The notes beneath the pieces are model-generated. The model saw only the letters and a program-made list of their open reading frames with translations, did no database searches and was not told where the DNA came from. From the NCBI GenBank assembly GCA_964590315.1, contig CAZPVS010000003.1, positions 17,802 to 81,801 on the forward strand: 64,000 bases of DNA. The letters run 5' to 3'. Position 1 is the stretch's first letter; each line of letters starts with the position of its first letter. Positions 54,258 through 63,616 of the stretch are shown here, piece by piece. Origin of the DNA: JALRHH01 sp964590315. Its GTDB lineage: Bacteria; Patescibacteriota; Saccharimonadia; Saccharimonadales; JALRHH01. The translations under genes were made by a program, and so were the position numbers.

Positions 54258-57200
54258 TTACGGGTTAGCGGGCAAGGTCTGACTTAGCTGAGGCGCTTTC
54301 ACCCCGAGAGCGATCCATGAGAACTGTAACTGTTCAGTAGCGGGCGCGTTCACGATGATATCAAAACCTTCGGTCGTGACATTTGCGTAGCTATATTGGG
54401 CGAACTTACTGTCAAGAGAAACTGAGATAACTGGCGACTGGGTAAAAGGCTTAGTAAATGTTACGTGAACAATATCCTGCCCTGCCTCAATCCTTGCGTA
54501 GCCACCAGTGTTGTTGCTAAATGTTACGCTGTCATTAAAGGCGACATCCTCACTAAAGATCACGCTGCTACCAAAACTTACCAGTTGCTCAAAGAAGACT
54601 TCTGCGCGGAAGTTGGCTTGACCCTCAACCGTGAGTGCACCTTGGCTGAACAGATCAGTGGTTACGGTCATGGTATCAACGATAAGATCATCGAAGCGAA
54701 CAGGATCGCCATTACTGTTGGTGAATCCTGAGTTCTCGAGGTTTGTAACACGAGCCTGTAAGTCCTCAATGTCTTGCTGCAGTAGTCCAAGTTCGTCCAC
54801 TGTTTCAGCCAGTTCCTGTACTGACTTGAGGGTGTACATATTCAGTGCGTCATAGTCAACACGGTAGTAGCCGTCATCTTCCTGATGTACAAGCTCTGGG
54901 AAAACCTGAGCCAATTCCTGCGCAATCACACCAGCCTGACGCTCAGAATCACATCCAATATTATTCTCTTCAAAGAAAGTATTCTGACAATCAAAGTCAA
55001 AATTAACTGCCCTAATTTCCTTCAATCTGTCGAGCGTTGAACCATTGATGTCTATAACATTTGTCTTAAGTCTGCCGTCTGAAAGTCCGTCTGCCTGACA
55101 GGTTCCAGACAGAGTAACACCATCGGTGATCGTAAACGAATCAAGGTAGTTGTTGTTGCCACAGCTAATATCTAGGCCATTTGCCGCTGACAGTGAGGCA
55201 CCAGAAATTGCGCCGCTCGCACTAATTGTAGTGGCATTGCTGATTGCTCCGGCAGTACTGATGTCAAGGCCTGTAGAGGCGACGGCGAAGGTGTTACTAC
55301 CGCCACCTAGCGTAATTGCGCCCGTACTAGAACCGGTGCTTATGTTAGTAGCGAAGTTAGAGCTAGCGTTTAAGCTGACTGCGGCTCCCGTGATAGTAAG
55401 ACCAAGGCTACCCTGCAGCAGACCGGCACCACTGTTAACGCCTACTGCGGTAACTGCGCCCGCGGCACTTACCTGGAAGGCATTGCCCGTACCTGCTATT
55501 AGCGTGCCTGACGCATCAAAGTTACCGGTAACATTAGTGTTATCCTGTAATTCAATTGTGCTGGCACTGTTTAGAATAATCTGGTTAGCACTTGTCAGTG
55601 TAATGTCATTCCCCGCTCCTGTGCTTGTTAGGGTTGCAGTACTACCCTGTAATAACAGTGCCTCGCCAGTCGCACCTACTGTCATAGCACCACCAGGTGT
55701 GATGGATAATACGCCAGTGGAAGTAATGCTCCCGCCATTTGCAGCAATCGCACCTGTAAAGGTAGCGCCGGCACCTGTAAAGGTAGTCGTGGCCGCCATA
55801 CCAATTGTTCCTGAGGTCGTAATACTATCCGCACCGACATCGATCGCACCAAAGTTTGCAGTAATAGAACCAGCATCGAGTGCACCCGTTCCAATTATAC
55901 CCGTGTAGCTACCCGATATATTACCTGACTGAAGAGTCCCTGCTACTTCGGCTGTGGCCAGGTCAATAGCATTAGTAGTTGAGCCAGAGCCTACGAAATT
56001 ACTAGCGGTAAGCGTGTCGCTTACATCGGCATCAGTGATCGATGCACACGTAAGGTTGCCGTTGGCTGCTATGGCGTTCGCGAACTGGTTGGCGGAACAG
56101 TCAGAAGGGTTAGCAGCGAGTGCAGAAGCCGTGGTAGCCAGGTCTACAGTTAGGTTGTTTGGGATGTCGGCATCTGTTAATGCAGCACAGCTGAGGTTGC
56201 CGCTGGCGTCAATAGCGGTAGCAAACTGGTTAGCCGAACAATCACTTGGATTAGAAGCCAACGCGGCAGCAGTGGATGAGTTACCCGTGAGTGCCCCTAT
56301 AAAGCTCCCGGCAGTAACGCTCCCGTCAAGTACCAGATTAGTATTAAACGACCCGTTGTTATTACTCAAGTTAACCGTTAGGTCAGCGGCACCAAGGTCA
56401 GCTGCTGCAGCCTGGAGGTTGTAAGCACGCAATGTCCCTGTTACTTCACTTGTCGCTAGATCAATTGCTGAGCCAAGTTTTGTAACGTTTGAGGACAATG
56501 CTGCATCCGCTACGGTACTTGAGGAACCGATAGTGAGCGTGTCGCTTACATCGGCATCAGTGATCGATGCACACGTAAGGTTGCCGTTGGCTGCTATGGC
56601 GTTCGCAAACTGGTTGGCGGAACAGTCGCTTGGGTTAGAAACAAGGGCGGTTGCCGTTGAGGCGTTGCCAGTTAAAGCGCCCGTAACATTGCCGGTAACA
56701 TTACCTGTCAGGTCACCCGTTACATCACCAGTGACATTCCCTGTGAGTGCCCCCACGAACGAAGACGCTGTCACTACCCCATCAATCATCAAGTTAGTGT
56801 TGAACGAGCCGTTAGTGTTACCCAGGTTAATGTTTACGTCTGCAGCCCCCAAGTCAGCCGCTACCACCTGAAGGTTAGTTGCCCTGAGGTAGCCCGAAAC
56901 TTCTGTCGTGGCCAGATCGATTGCATTTGTAGTACTACCAGAGCCAACGAAGAGACTGGCTGTCAGCGTGTCGCTGACATCAGCATCAGTGATCGATGCA
57001 CACGTAAGATTGCCGTTGGCGGAAATCGTAGTTGCAAACTGATTTGCACTACAGTCGCTTGGATTAGACGCCAACGCAGAAGCCGTAGTGGCAAGGTCAA
57101 CCGTAATATTGTTCGGAACATCAGCATCCGTTATGGCGGCACAGCTTAAGTTTCCATTGGCTGCGATCGTGGTAGCGAATTGGTTGGTGGAACAGTCGCT

Positions 57201-60200
57201 GGGGTTGGCTGCAAGGGCGGTTGCGGTGTCTGCGTTCCCTGTTACATTGCCCGTTATATTTCCTACAACATTGCCGTTGAGGTTACCCACAAAGCTTGCC
57301 GCAGTAACCGTTCCGTCAAGCGTTAGATTCGTGACAAAAGCGCCGTTGCTGTTGCTAAGTACAATATCTACGTTGGCGGCGCCAAGGTCCATTGCCGATG
57401 ACTGTAGGTTACTCGCACGTAGGTTACCGGCTACCTCAGCTGTAGCTAGGTCTACTGCGTTAGTAGTACTACCCGAACCCACCAAATTACTAGCGGTTAG
57501 CGTGTCACTAACATCGGCGTCGGTAAGACTAACACAGGTCAAATTGCCATTGGCGGAAATTGCGTTAGCGAACTGGTTAGCACTACAGTCAGAAGGGTTA
57601 GCTGCCAAAGCCGAAGCGGCAGTTGCGAGATCTACAGTGATGCTGTTAGGTACGTCAGCATCAGTGATGCTTGCACAAGCTAGATTCCCATTAGCAGCTA
57701 TAGTTGTAGCAAACTGGTTGGCCGAACAGTCGGAGGGATTGGTAGCGAGAGCAGTTGCGGTATCAGCGTTACCGGTGACGTTTCCAGTCAGATTACCTGT
57801 TACATTCCCCGTAACATTACCGGTCAGATTGCCGCTAAAGGTGGCGGCAGTAATAGTCCCATCCACCGTTAGGTTGGTAACAAATGACCCATTACTGTTA
57901 CTCAGGATAATATCTACGTTTGAAGCTCCCAGATCCGCTGCACCGGCTTGTAGGCTCGTAGCCCGCAAATTACCCGCAACCTCAGCTGAAGCCAGGTCTA
58001 CAGCGTTGGTGGTACTTCCAGAGCCCACAAAGTTACTAGCGGTTAGTGTGTCAGACACGTACGTATCAGTTAATACCGTACCGTTCCATGTACCGGAGCT
58101 AATGGTCCCACCAGACACAGACAGGCCATTCACTGCTGTAGCGCTCAGACTACCACCGGACACAGAACCACCACTAAGAGTCCCTCCGGATATGGTGGCC
58201 CCATTCACAGTCCCTGATGTAGTAATACCGGACGTGTTAACCCCAAAATAGGTCGTGGAACCATCATCATTCTGAACTGACAGTAAGTTCACCCCGATAG
58301 GAGTAGCAGCATCCCTAATTCGCAAACCACCGTCAGCTGAACTTAGGTTAATAATAGCGTTACTACCATCAACATCGTTGTTGTACGTGTCCTGTAGAGT
58401 TGGTGCCGAACCAGTACCGTTATCGGCCGCACAGACCCATTGGCCCGAACCGTTATACTTGAGAACCTCACCAGATGAACAGTCGATGAGCGAAAGGCCA
58501 TTGCCATCAGACTCAATCCCCTTATTGGCCTGGACATTAGCTGCAACAGATATGGAGCCCGCGCCATTAGAAACCGTTACACCATTGCCTTGCGTAATTG
58601 TTGCCAGGCTAAAGCCTGAACCATTCCCAATAAGTAATTGGCCATTCAAGGCAGATGATGCGTTAACCCCGGTACCACCATACTGCGCACCAATCATCGT
58701 CCCATTCCAAGTACCAGAAGTTATGGTACCCACAGAGGTAATATCACCGAGATTGCCGCTAGTTATAAGCGTACCAGAAGCATCAGGCGCAGTAAGGGTG
58801 CGTGTGGTTGCGGTGCTAATACCGCTCAGCTGTAATACAACCTGCTTACTGTTGTCTGTGTTGTCCCTGATAGTAAATGCATTATCGGTGAACAGCCAGG
58901 CCCCAGTAATTGTTTCACTCTGATTGCGCCTTGTAACACCAGAGTTGACATAATCAATACTCACGTTACCCTCGCCTGCCGGAGTTTCGGAAACATCGAA
59001 GTCCGCACCGAGGAAATCAAGTGTACTAACAGCACTGCTCACGGTCGTATCATTTTCTTGCACACTCAGTGAACCGCTATTAGCGTCAACCGAACATATC
59101 CAACTCGTCCCATTCCACTTCAGTATCTCGTTAGTATTACAGCCACCTATGAGCCGCAGCCCATCTGAGGCTACTTCGAGACCAGAGTTAGAGCTTGTGG
59201 TGCCAGTAGTGCCAGCGGTAGTCACATCGAGTGCAATACTCACACCTGCCGACTCACTGCCAGATCCAGATACCGTGAGACCATTACCCCCCGTCAAAGA
59301 CGCCACATAGTTCCCCGTCGTATCAGTACCGAGCGCAACACTATCAGCACCAATCGTGACAACACCCATGTTTGTAATAGATAGATCACCACTCATTGAA
59401 CGTGATATCCATGATGTACCATTTGCAACAAGTAAGTTCCCGTTCGTCGCTGTTGTATCACCTAAATTGGTACCATTAATTTTTACAACACTCGGGCTTG
59501 GGTAGCTCCCAGAAAGATCACCTGAGGCACTTCCACCAGGGGTAACTCCGCTAATTGTAGTATTTACGACATTACTTATTCGCCCCTTGGCATCAACGGT
59601 GATAACAGGAACCTCAGTAGCACTTCCATAACTATTTGCAGTAACTCCCGTACTTACCAATGTCAAAGCACCTAAATTACTGAGTGTCGCATCACCACTC
59701 AGCGATACAAAACCTGGAGTGCCCCCGACACCCGCCACCAATAACTGACCATTCGTCCCGGCTGCCGTTGATTGAAGGGCCCCAGTACCATTACCGTAAA
59801 CGATGCCATTGCTTGTAAAGCTTGCTACCCCCGTACCGCCATATTGCACGCCAATAGTAGACCCCTGCCAGACGCCACTCGTCAGCGTACCAACACTGGT
59901 GATATCAGTTAAGTTACCTGTACTAATGACTGTTCCACTAGCGTCAGGAGCAGATAACGTGCGAGTAATACCGCTTGTAAGGGCCGACAGTTCGAGGACA
60001 AGCTTCTTGGTGGTGTCTGAGTTGTCCTGAAGCGTGAAACTGCTGTCATTAAAGCTCCAATTACCGCTAACTACTTCAGTAGCGGTGCGCCTAGTGAGGC
60101 CAGAGTTAGTGTAGTCGATTGCTACATTCGCCTGGCTACCGCTGGCAGTAACCGCAAAATCATTACCATCATAATTAGTCGAGGAAGCACCGCTGACTAT

Positions 60201-62330
60201 TGTGGTACCGTTTTCCTTTACATCCGTAGTACCAACGCCAGAATTGTCCGCGCTACACAGCCAGTTAGTCCCGTTCCACTTAAGTAACTCTCCGGGATTA
60301 CAACCCCCGATCAATCGTAAACCGTCTGAACCTATTTCTAAGCCAGAATTAGAGCTTATAGTGCCTGTTATACCAGATGTTATTACATCGAGCGCCAGAG
60401 TCACTCCTGCGCCCTCTCCGGAGCCCGTAGCAGTTAGCCCAGTACTTCCCGTAATAGTCGCGACGTAGCTTCCGACAGTATCAGTACCGAGCGCTACTGC
60501 ATCAGCAGTAATGGCGAAACCACTACTAAAACTACCGGAAATATCGCCACTTGCAGGTGTTTCGATAGTATTTACATAGATGGGATCAAGAGTCGTCGTG
60601 TAATTGGTCGTTAAGAGTACGTTACTGCCTAGACGAATGCGAGCCTGACCAGTACCTAGATTCTGTACTGAAAATTCCGTATTTGAGGCACTTGTAGGTC
60701 CAAATTCTAGTTGCGTTGTATTTGTAACAACTACCCCTCCATCAGATGACTGGACGTCAAAAGTACTACCAGAGTTCTCGTTTGCACAAACCCAGGCGCT
60801 ACCACTCCAGCGCATAATCTGGCCTGTGCCACAACCACCTAAAAGTCGAAGGCCTTGAGTCGTTACCTCAAGGCCGGAGTTAGATGAAGTAGTGCTAGTA
60901 CTACCGCTGGATGCCAAAGTCACCTCTAGTGCATCACTGTCAATATGAGTGCTCCAACCAGTTGCTACGTCCAGCGTCGTAATTGTGCCCGAGGTGCTTC
61001 CAAGAAGGCCGCTACCTGCCACAATGTCTCCTGCGCTACCCGTACCAGCAGGGCCCTGTGGGCCTGTTGGGCCTGCAGGTCCGGCTGGGCCTTGAGCACC
61101 TGTAGCACCTCGGGCACCAGTAGCGCCTGTTGACCCGCTTCCTAGCCTCGAAGAGAGAGAAGAAAGCAGCGACTGCGACAGGTCTTCATACTGAATAGTG
61201 CCATTTGCAATAAGAGCCGAGGTAATTGGCAGAACAGAGAGATCGCCCTCCCGAGTACCTGGCTTTTTACCTTGTACGGCTTGGCTATTAAGGTTGCCTA
61301 CGACCGTCTCATCAGCGACTTTTATATACGAGCTATCAGGAATGCTTAACGCGTTGCTGGGCACGATGTCGCCTTGGCCATCAACGCTGAATAGCTGATC
61401 ACCGGTCGCAGTTCCACTTTCTGGGCTAATCCTGTTCCTTAAGTCAGGGTTGACAACTTCTACGATGTTCAACGCCGGATCAGTAATTGGGCTCATCACC
61501 CATGCGAGCAATGATTGGTCTTTCTCCGACTTCTGTCCCTGCCCTTGATCCTGTCTCCAACCCAGTATTCGTGCCATTGAATCAGGGAACAGCAGGAAGA
61601 GCGTTGTCACTATCATAACCAATGCCAAAAACAGCGTAACTAACCCTAGTAGTGCTTTCTGCCATAACCTCCACTCACGCACCGGAGTAAGCTTCGGCAC
61701 TGATTGCCTTGGTGCTCTGCGAGGTTGATTACTCTTACCAGCCGTCTGAGCATTACTGGATTGTGGGGAACCAACATAATTAATACTCGAACTTACCCCT
61801 GTTGACGCAAGACTTTGCATAGGTATTTTCATTGCTTCTTCAAAGCCAGCAACGGGTATGTTAATAGGTGTCGTTACCCGTGGGACAGTAGCATACTCGA
61901 GGCTATCCTGTTGCTGAGCATTATCGTTATGGGCCGATTCCTCAGATGCTACCTCGATCGCCTTCTCAAACTTCTCACCATTGACGTAAGCAACAACACT
62001 CTCACGGTCAAAAAGTCGCTTTCCCCTTTCATCCCTAACCGACAATATAGATCCCGATGACTCCAGTCGACGTACTGTTGACGCAGAGACACTAAGCAGC
62101 TCGGCTACCTCTGTCGTTGAAAGCGGTTGGGTAGATTTGAAAGATTCAAGCTCATCTACTGCGAAGTAACGGTTTTTACCATCCAGACGAAGGGCGTGTA
62201 GTTGACCTGCCTTTTCCTTACGGCGAATAGTGTCAATGGAAACACCAAGAATAGATGCTGCTTCACCAACCGTAACATAATCACGGTATTCATGGTCTTC
62301 ATGGTCTTCTTGAGGTGTTATTTCTTCCAT
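54258..62330 (-). CDS. Giant membrane-anchored HTH / tail-fibre / peptidase S74 protein (2690 aa)
   Basis: Domains in order: two MerR/excisionase-type helix-turn-helix units, about 18-66 (VTVGEAASILGVSIDTIRRK) and 70-118 (STTEVAELLSVSASTVRRLE); a Gln/Ser linker; one membrane segment (226-248) with basic residues on its N-side, so the HTH part is cytoplasmic; a collagen-like GxY stretch (398-436, GPAGPAGPTGPQGPAG); ~2000 residues of fibre repeats, with four copies of a GGCNPGELLKWNGTNWLC module and five of an SDTLTASNFVGSGSTTN module, and GNVTGN runs. The S74 chaperone domain (~2410-2525) starts SDGRLKTNV, with Ser and the Lys five residues on, then GVIAQELAQVFPELV. A coiled coil and a 160-residue beta domain follow. 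S74 domains in phage fibres and in MYRF assemble trimers and cut themselves before the Ser. Start ATG 62330, no Shine-Dalgarno. Role unknown. Confidence 0.88.
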   Translation of the reverse strand: MEEITPQEDHEDHEYRDYVTVGEAASILGVSIDTIRRKEKAGQLHALRLDGKNRYFAVDELESFKSTQPLSTTEVAELLSVSASTVRRLESSGSILSVRDERGKRLFDRESVVAYVNGEKFEKAIEVASEESAHNDNAQQQDSLEYATVPRVTTPINIPVAGFEEAMKIPMQSLASTGVSSSINYVGSPQSSNAQTAGKSNQPRRAPRQSVPKLTPVREWRLWQKALLGLVTLFLALVMIVTTLFLLFPDSMARILGWRQDQGQGQKSEKDQSLLAWVMSPITDPALNIVEVVNPDLRNRISPESGTATGDQLFSVDGQGDIVPSNALSIPDSSYIKVADETVVGNLNSQAVQGKKPGTREGDLSVLPITSALIANGTIQYEDLSQSLLSSLSSRLGSGSTGATGARGATGAQGPAGPAGPTGPQGPAGTGSAGDIVAGSGLLGSTSGTITTLDVATGWSTHIDSDALEVTLASSGSTSTTSSNSGLEVTTQGLRLLGGCGTGQIMRWSGSAWVCANENSGSTFDVQSSDGGVVVTNTTQLEFGPTSASNTEFSVQNLGTGQARIRLGSNVLLTTNYTTTLDPIYVNTIETPASGDISGSFSSGFAITADAVALGTDTVGSYVATITGSTGLTATGSGEGAGVTLALDVITSGITGTISSNSGLEIGSDGLRLIGGCNPGELLKWNGTNWLCSADNSGVGTTDVKENGTTIVSGASSTNYDGNDFAVTASGSQANVAIDYTNSGLTRRTATEVVSGNWSFNDSSFTLQDNSDTTKKLVLELSALTSGITRTLSAPDASGTVISTGNLTDITSVGTLTSGVWQGSTIGVQYGGTGVASFTSNGIVYGNGTGALQSTAAGTNGQLLVAGVGGTPGFVSLSGDATLSNLGALTLVSTGVTANSYGSATEVPVITVDAKGRISNVVNTTISGVTPGGSASGDLSGSYPSPSVVKINGTNLGDTTATNGNLLVANGTSWISRSMSGDLSITNMGVVTIGADSVALGTDTTGNYVASLTGGNGLTVSGSGSESAGVSIALDVTTAGTTGTTSSNSGLEVASDGLRLIGGCNTNEILKWNGTSWICSVDANSGSLSVQENDTTVSSAVSTLDFLGADFDVSETPAGEGNVSIDYVNSGVTRRNQSETITGAWLFTDNAFTIRDNTDNSKQVVLQLSGISTATTRTLTAPDASGTLITSGNLGDITSVGTITSGTWNGTMIGAQYGGTGVNASSALNGQLLIGNGSGFSLATITQGNGVTVSNGAGSISVAANVQANKGIESDGNGLSLIDCSSGEVLKYNGSGQWVCAADNGTGSAPTLQDTYNNDVDGSNAIINLSSADGGLRIRDAATPIGVNLLSVQNDDGSTTYFGVNTSGITTSGTVNGATISGGTLSGGSVSGGSLSATAVNGLSVSGGTISSGTWNGTVLTDTYVSDTLTASNFVGSGSTTNAVDLASAEVAGNLRATSLQAGAADLGASNVDIILSNSNGSFVTNLTVDGTITAATFSGNLTGNVTGNVTGNLTGNVTGNADTATALATNPSDCSANQFATTIAANGNLACASITDADVPNSITVDLATAASALAANPSDCSANQFANAISANGNLTCVSLTDADVSDTLTASNLVGSGSTTNAVDLATAEVAGNLRASNLQSSAMDLGAANVDIVLSNSNGAFVTNLTLDGTVTAASFVGNLNGNVVGNITGNVTGNADTATALAANPSDCSTNQFATTIAANGNLSCAAITDADVPNNITVDLATTASALASNPSDCSANQFATTISANGNLTCASITDADVSDTLTASLFVGSGSTTNAIDLATTEVSGYLRATNLQVVAADLGAADVNINLGNTNGSFNTNLMIDGVVTASSFVGALTGNVTGDVTGDLTGNVTGNVTGALTGNASTATALVSNPSDCSANQFANAIAANGNLTCASITDADVSDTLTIGSSSTVADAALSSNVTKLGSAIDLATSEVTGTLRAYNLQAAAADLGAADLTVNLSNNNGSFNTNLVLDGSVTAGSFIGALTGNSSTAAALASNPSDCSANQFATAIDASGNLSCAALTDADIPNNLTVDLATTASALAANPSDCSANQFANAIAANGNLTCASITDADVSDTLTASNFVGSGSTTNAIDLATAEVAGTLQSGNISGSYTGIIGTGALDAGSITANFGAIDVGADSITTSGTIGMAATTTFTGAGATFTGAIAANGGSITSTGVLSITPGGAMTVGATGEALLLQGSTATLTSTGAGNDITLTSANQIILNSASTIELQDNTNVTGNFDASGTLIAGTGNAFQVSAAGAVTAVGVNSGAGLLQGSLGLTITGAAVSLNASSNFATNISTGSSTGAITLGGGSNTFAVASTGLDISTAGAISNATTISASGAISGASLSAANGLDISCGNNNYLDSFTITDGVTLSGTCQADGLSDGRLKTNVIDINGSTLDRLKEIRAVNFDFDCQNTFFEENNIGCDSERQAGVIAQELAQVFPELVHQEDDGYYRVDYDALNMYTLKSVQELAETVDELGLLQQDIEDLQARVTNLENSGFTNSNGDPVRFDDLIVDTMTVTTDLFSQGALTVEGQANFRAEVFFEQLVSFGSSVIFSEDVAFNDSVTFSNNTGGYARIEAGQDIVHVTFTKPFTQSPVISVSLDSKFAQYSYANVTTEGFDIIVNAPATEQLQFSWIALGVKAPQLSQTLPANP
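55950..58060. repeat. Tandem ~155-residue repeats in the S74 gene
   Basis: Five units, each opening SDTLTAS or SDTLTIG, then a TTNAVDLA...AEVAGNLRA segment, DLGAANVDI, LSNSNGSF, a run of GNVTGN motifs, and PSDCSANQF...NGNLTCASITDADV. Units are 60-90% alike by eye at the protein level; the fourth has an SSTVADAALSSNVTKLG insertion shared with the 2674-aa protein. Confidence 0.85.
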
Positions 62331-63236
62331 CGTTTTTGTGTAAGATTTGTATTCGATGTTTGCTTTTCTCGGCTAGAAAGCTTATGCATAAGTATATTAA
62401 CTACTGAGGCTGTGCAAGTCCTTCTGTAATTATTGTACTCAGTGTCTCCCTATGCCTGGGCTATCAGGCACAGAGGTGAGGCCTCGTCTTGAGCGGCATG
62501 ACTTCTTAAATTGTGACTGCTTTTATAGCAAATTTCACCCATAAAATATTTCATATTTTGAGAAGAATTGCGTAGATAATTTTATCAGCTTTAATTGTGT
62601 GCAATACATACCAGCCACAGATACGGAGCAGAAACAGCACGCTAATCTAAATTAATACCCTAAATACTTATTATGACATATATTTTTTATCGGATTATCC
62701 ACAAGCGATGGAGGGGTGTGGATAGTAGCCATCCATTATCCGGTTTTACAAAGCGTCCTAAGTATATATTTCACTGCACAGCCGTCCTCACAAGAAATTT
62801 CACGTAACCCTACTCGTGAAAACTTTTGCTACTATATCTGCGTTTATATCATATATGATCTAGCACTCCTTTATGAACCTACCATATATGATATATCGAA
62901 AGGAGAGGTCGGCGGATCTTTGTGTAGGATTCAGCTTAATGAATATAGGTGTCTTAATCACTCAGGTACATATATAGCGACACGATCATAAGTGCTTCTC
63001 TAGCTCTTAAAAAATTTAATTTCTTCTAATCGGTGCTGAATAAGTATTTTGAGTATAGAAAGTAGCTGCATGTTGGTTGCGCTGTTATCCATTTGAGTGA
63101 AATTGTCCTAAAAGATAAAAAGCTTTCTAATAGGACGGCTTTGTTATAATTCGGCAGTGTGACGAGTGCCCGCAAAGTGTATTTTTTGGGGACCCCAGGT
63201 GTTTTCCGCATCGTGAAAATAGCACAGCATAAAGAA
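62331..63236. other. Gene-poor region between the S74 gene and the 5S terminator
   Basis: About 900 bp, AT-rich, with no convincing gene. It holds a candidate pseudoknot (62845-62905) and two DnaA-box-like sites in opposite orientation (TTATCCACA at 62695-62703 and TGTGGATAG at 62717-62725). A degenerate echo of the 5S 3' end (CTGCCGAATTATAA on the minus strand) lies near 63150. An ORF at 62716-62991 has no family features. Confidence 0.5.
62845..62905 (+). other. Candidate RNA pseudoknot
   Basis: A perfect 13-bp inverted repeat (62845-62857 and 62883-62895) has a 25-nt loop containing CTCCTTT (62866-62872), which is complementary to AAAGGAG (62899-62905) just 3' of the stem: the layout of an H-type pseudoknot. 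AAAGGAG also looks like a Shine-Dalgarno, but no real gene follows on the plus strand. Confidence 0.4.
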
Positions 63237-63268
63237 AAAGGACCCCCTATTCGGAGGTCCTTTTTATA
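63237..63268 (-). terminator. rRNA operon terminator
   Basis: AAAAAGGACC / GGTCCTTTTT stem with a small loop, followed on the minus strand by TTTTTC, directly after the 5S gene. Confidence 0.85.
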
Positions 63269-63269
63269 A

Positions 63270-63385
63270 TTCGGCACCGTGCTATTTTCCCAGGGCTTGA
63301 TGACCCAAGTATTGTAACCGCGGCGAGGCTTAACTTCTGTGTTCGGTATGGGAACAGGTGTCGCCCTCGCGCCATGGGCACCGAC
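63270..63385 (-). rRNA. rrf: 5S ribosomal RNA
   Basis: On the minus strand the conserved 5S core is clear: GCGCGAGGGCGACACC, then CCATACCGAACACAGAAG and TTAAGC. The ends TCGGTGCC and GGTGCCGA pair (with two G-U) as helix I, giving about 114 nt. It lies downstream of the 23S gene on the same strand, ended by its own terminator. Confidence 0.95.
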
Positions 63386-63544
63386 ATGCACCTTGCAGGC
63401 GTAATAGATGATAGGTGAGAAATACTTACCTATTACCTATGACGCCGAAGGCGTAGTGTCGATGTCCATTACGATGCGCTATGAAGATAGAAATATCAAA
63501 GTAAAACAAACGTATCTGTCTGGTGCTTGGAAACACCAATAACT

Positions 63545-63613
63545 AGTCAATGTACTTCTCTCTTAAGCATACCGGAGCAAGCTCCGGGTCGCTTAAGAGA
63601 ACGTAAAAAGTCA

Positions 63614-63616
<3 letters not shown>
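63545..63616. repeat. Hairpin between 8-bp direct repeats in the 23S-5S spacer
   Basis: AGTCAATG at 63545-63552 and 63609-63616 flanks a strong hairpin: TCTCTTAAGC / GCTTAAGAGA (63559-63568, 63591-63600) with an inner CCGGAGC / GCTCCGG (63572-63578, 63581-63587). Probably an rRNA processing stem near the 23S 3' end; the flanking repeats also resemble a target-site duplication around a tiny element. Confidence 0.6.

Noticed and set aside
62716..62991. 91-aa plus-strand ORF in the spacer
   Set aside because: No family resemblance, no ribosome site, AT-rich region; overlaps the candidate RNA structure.
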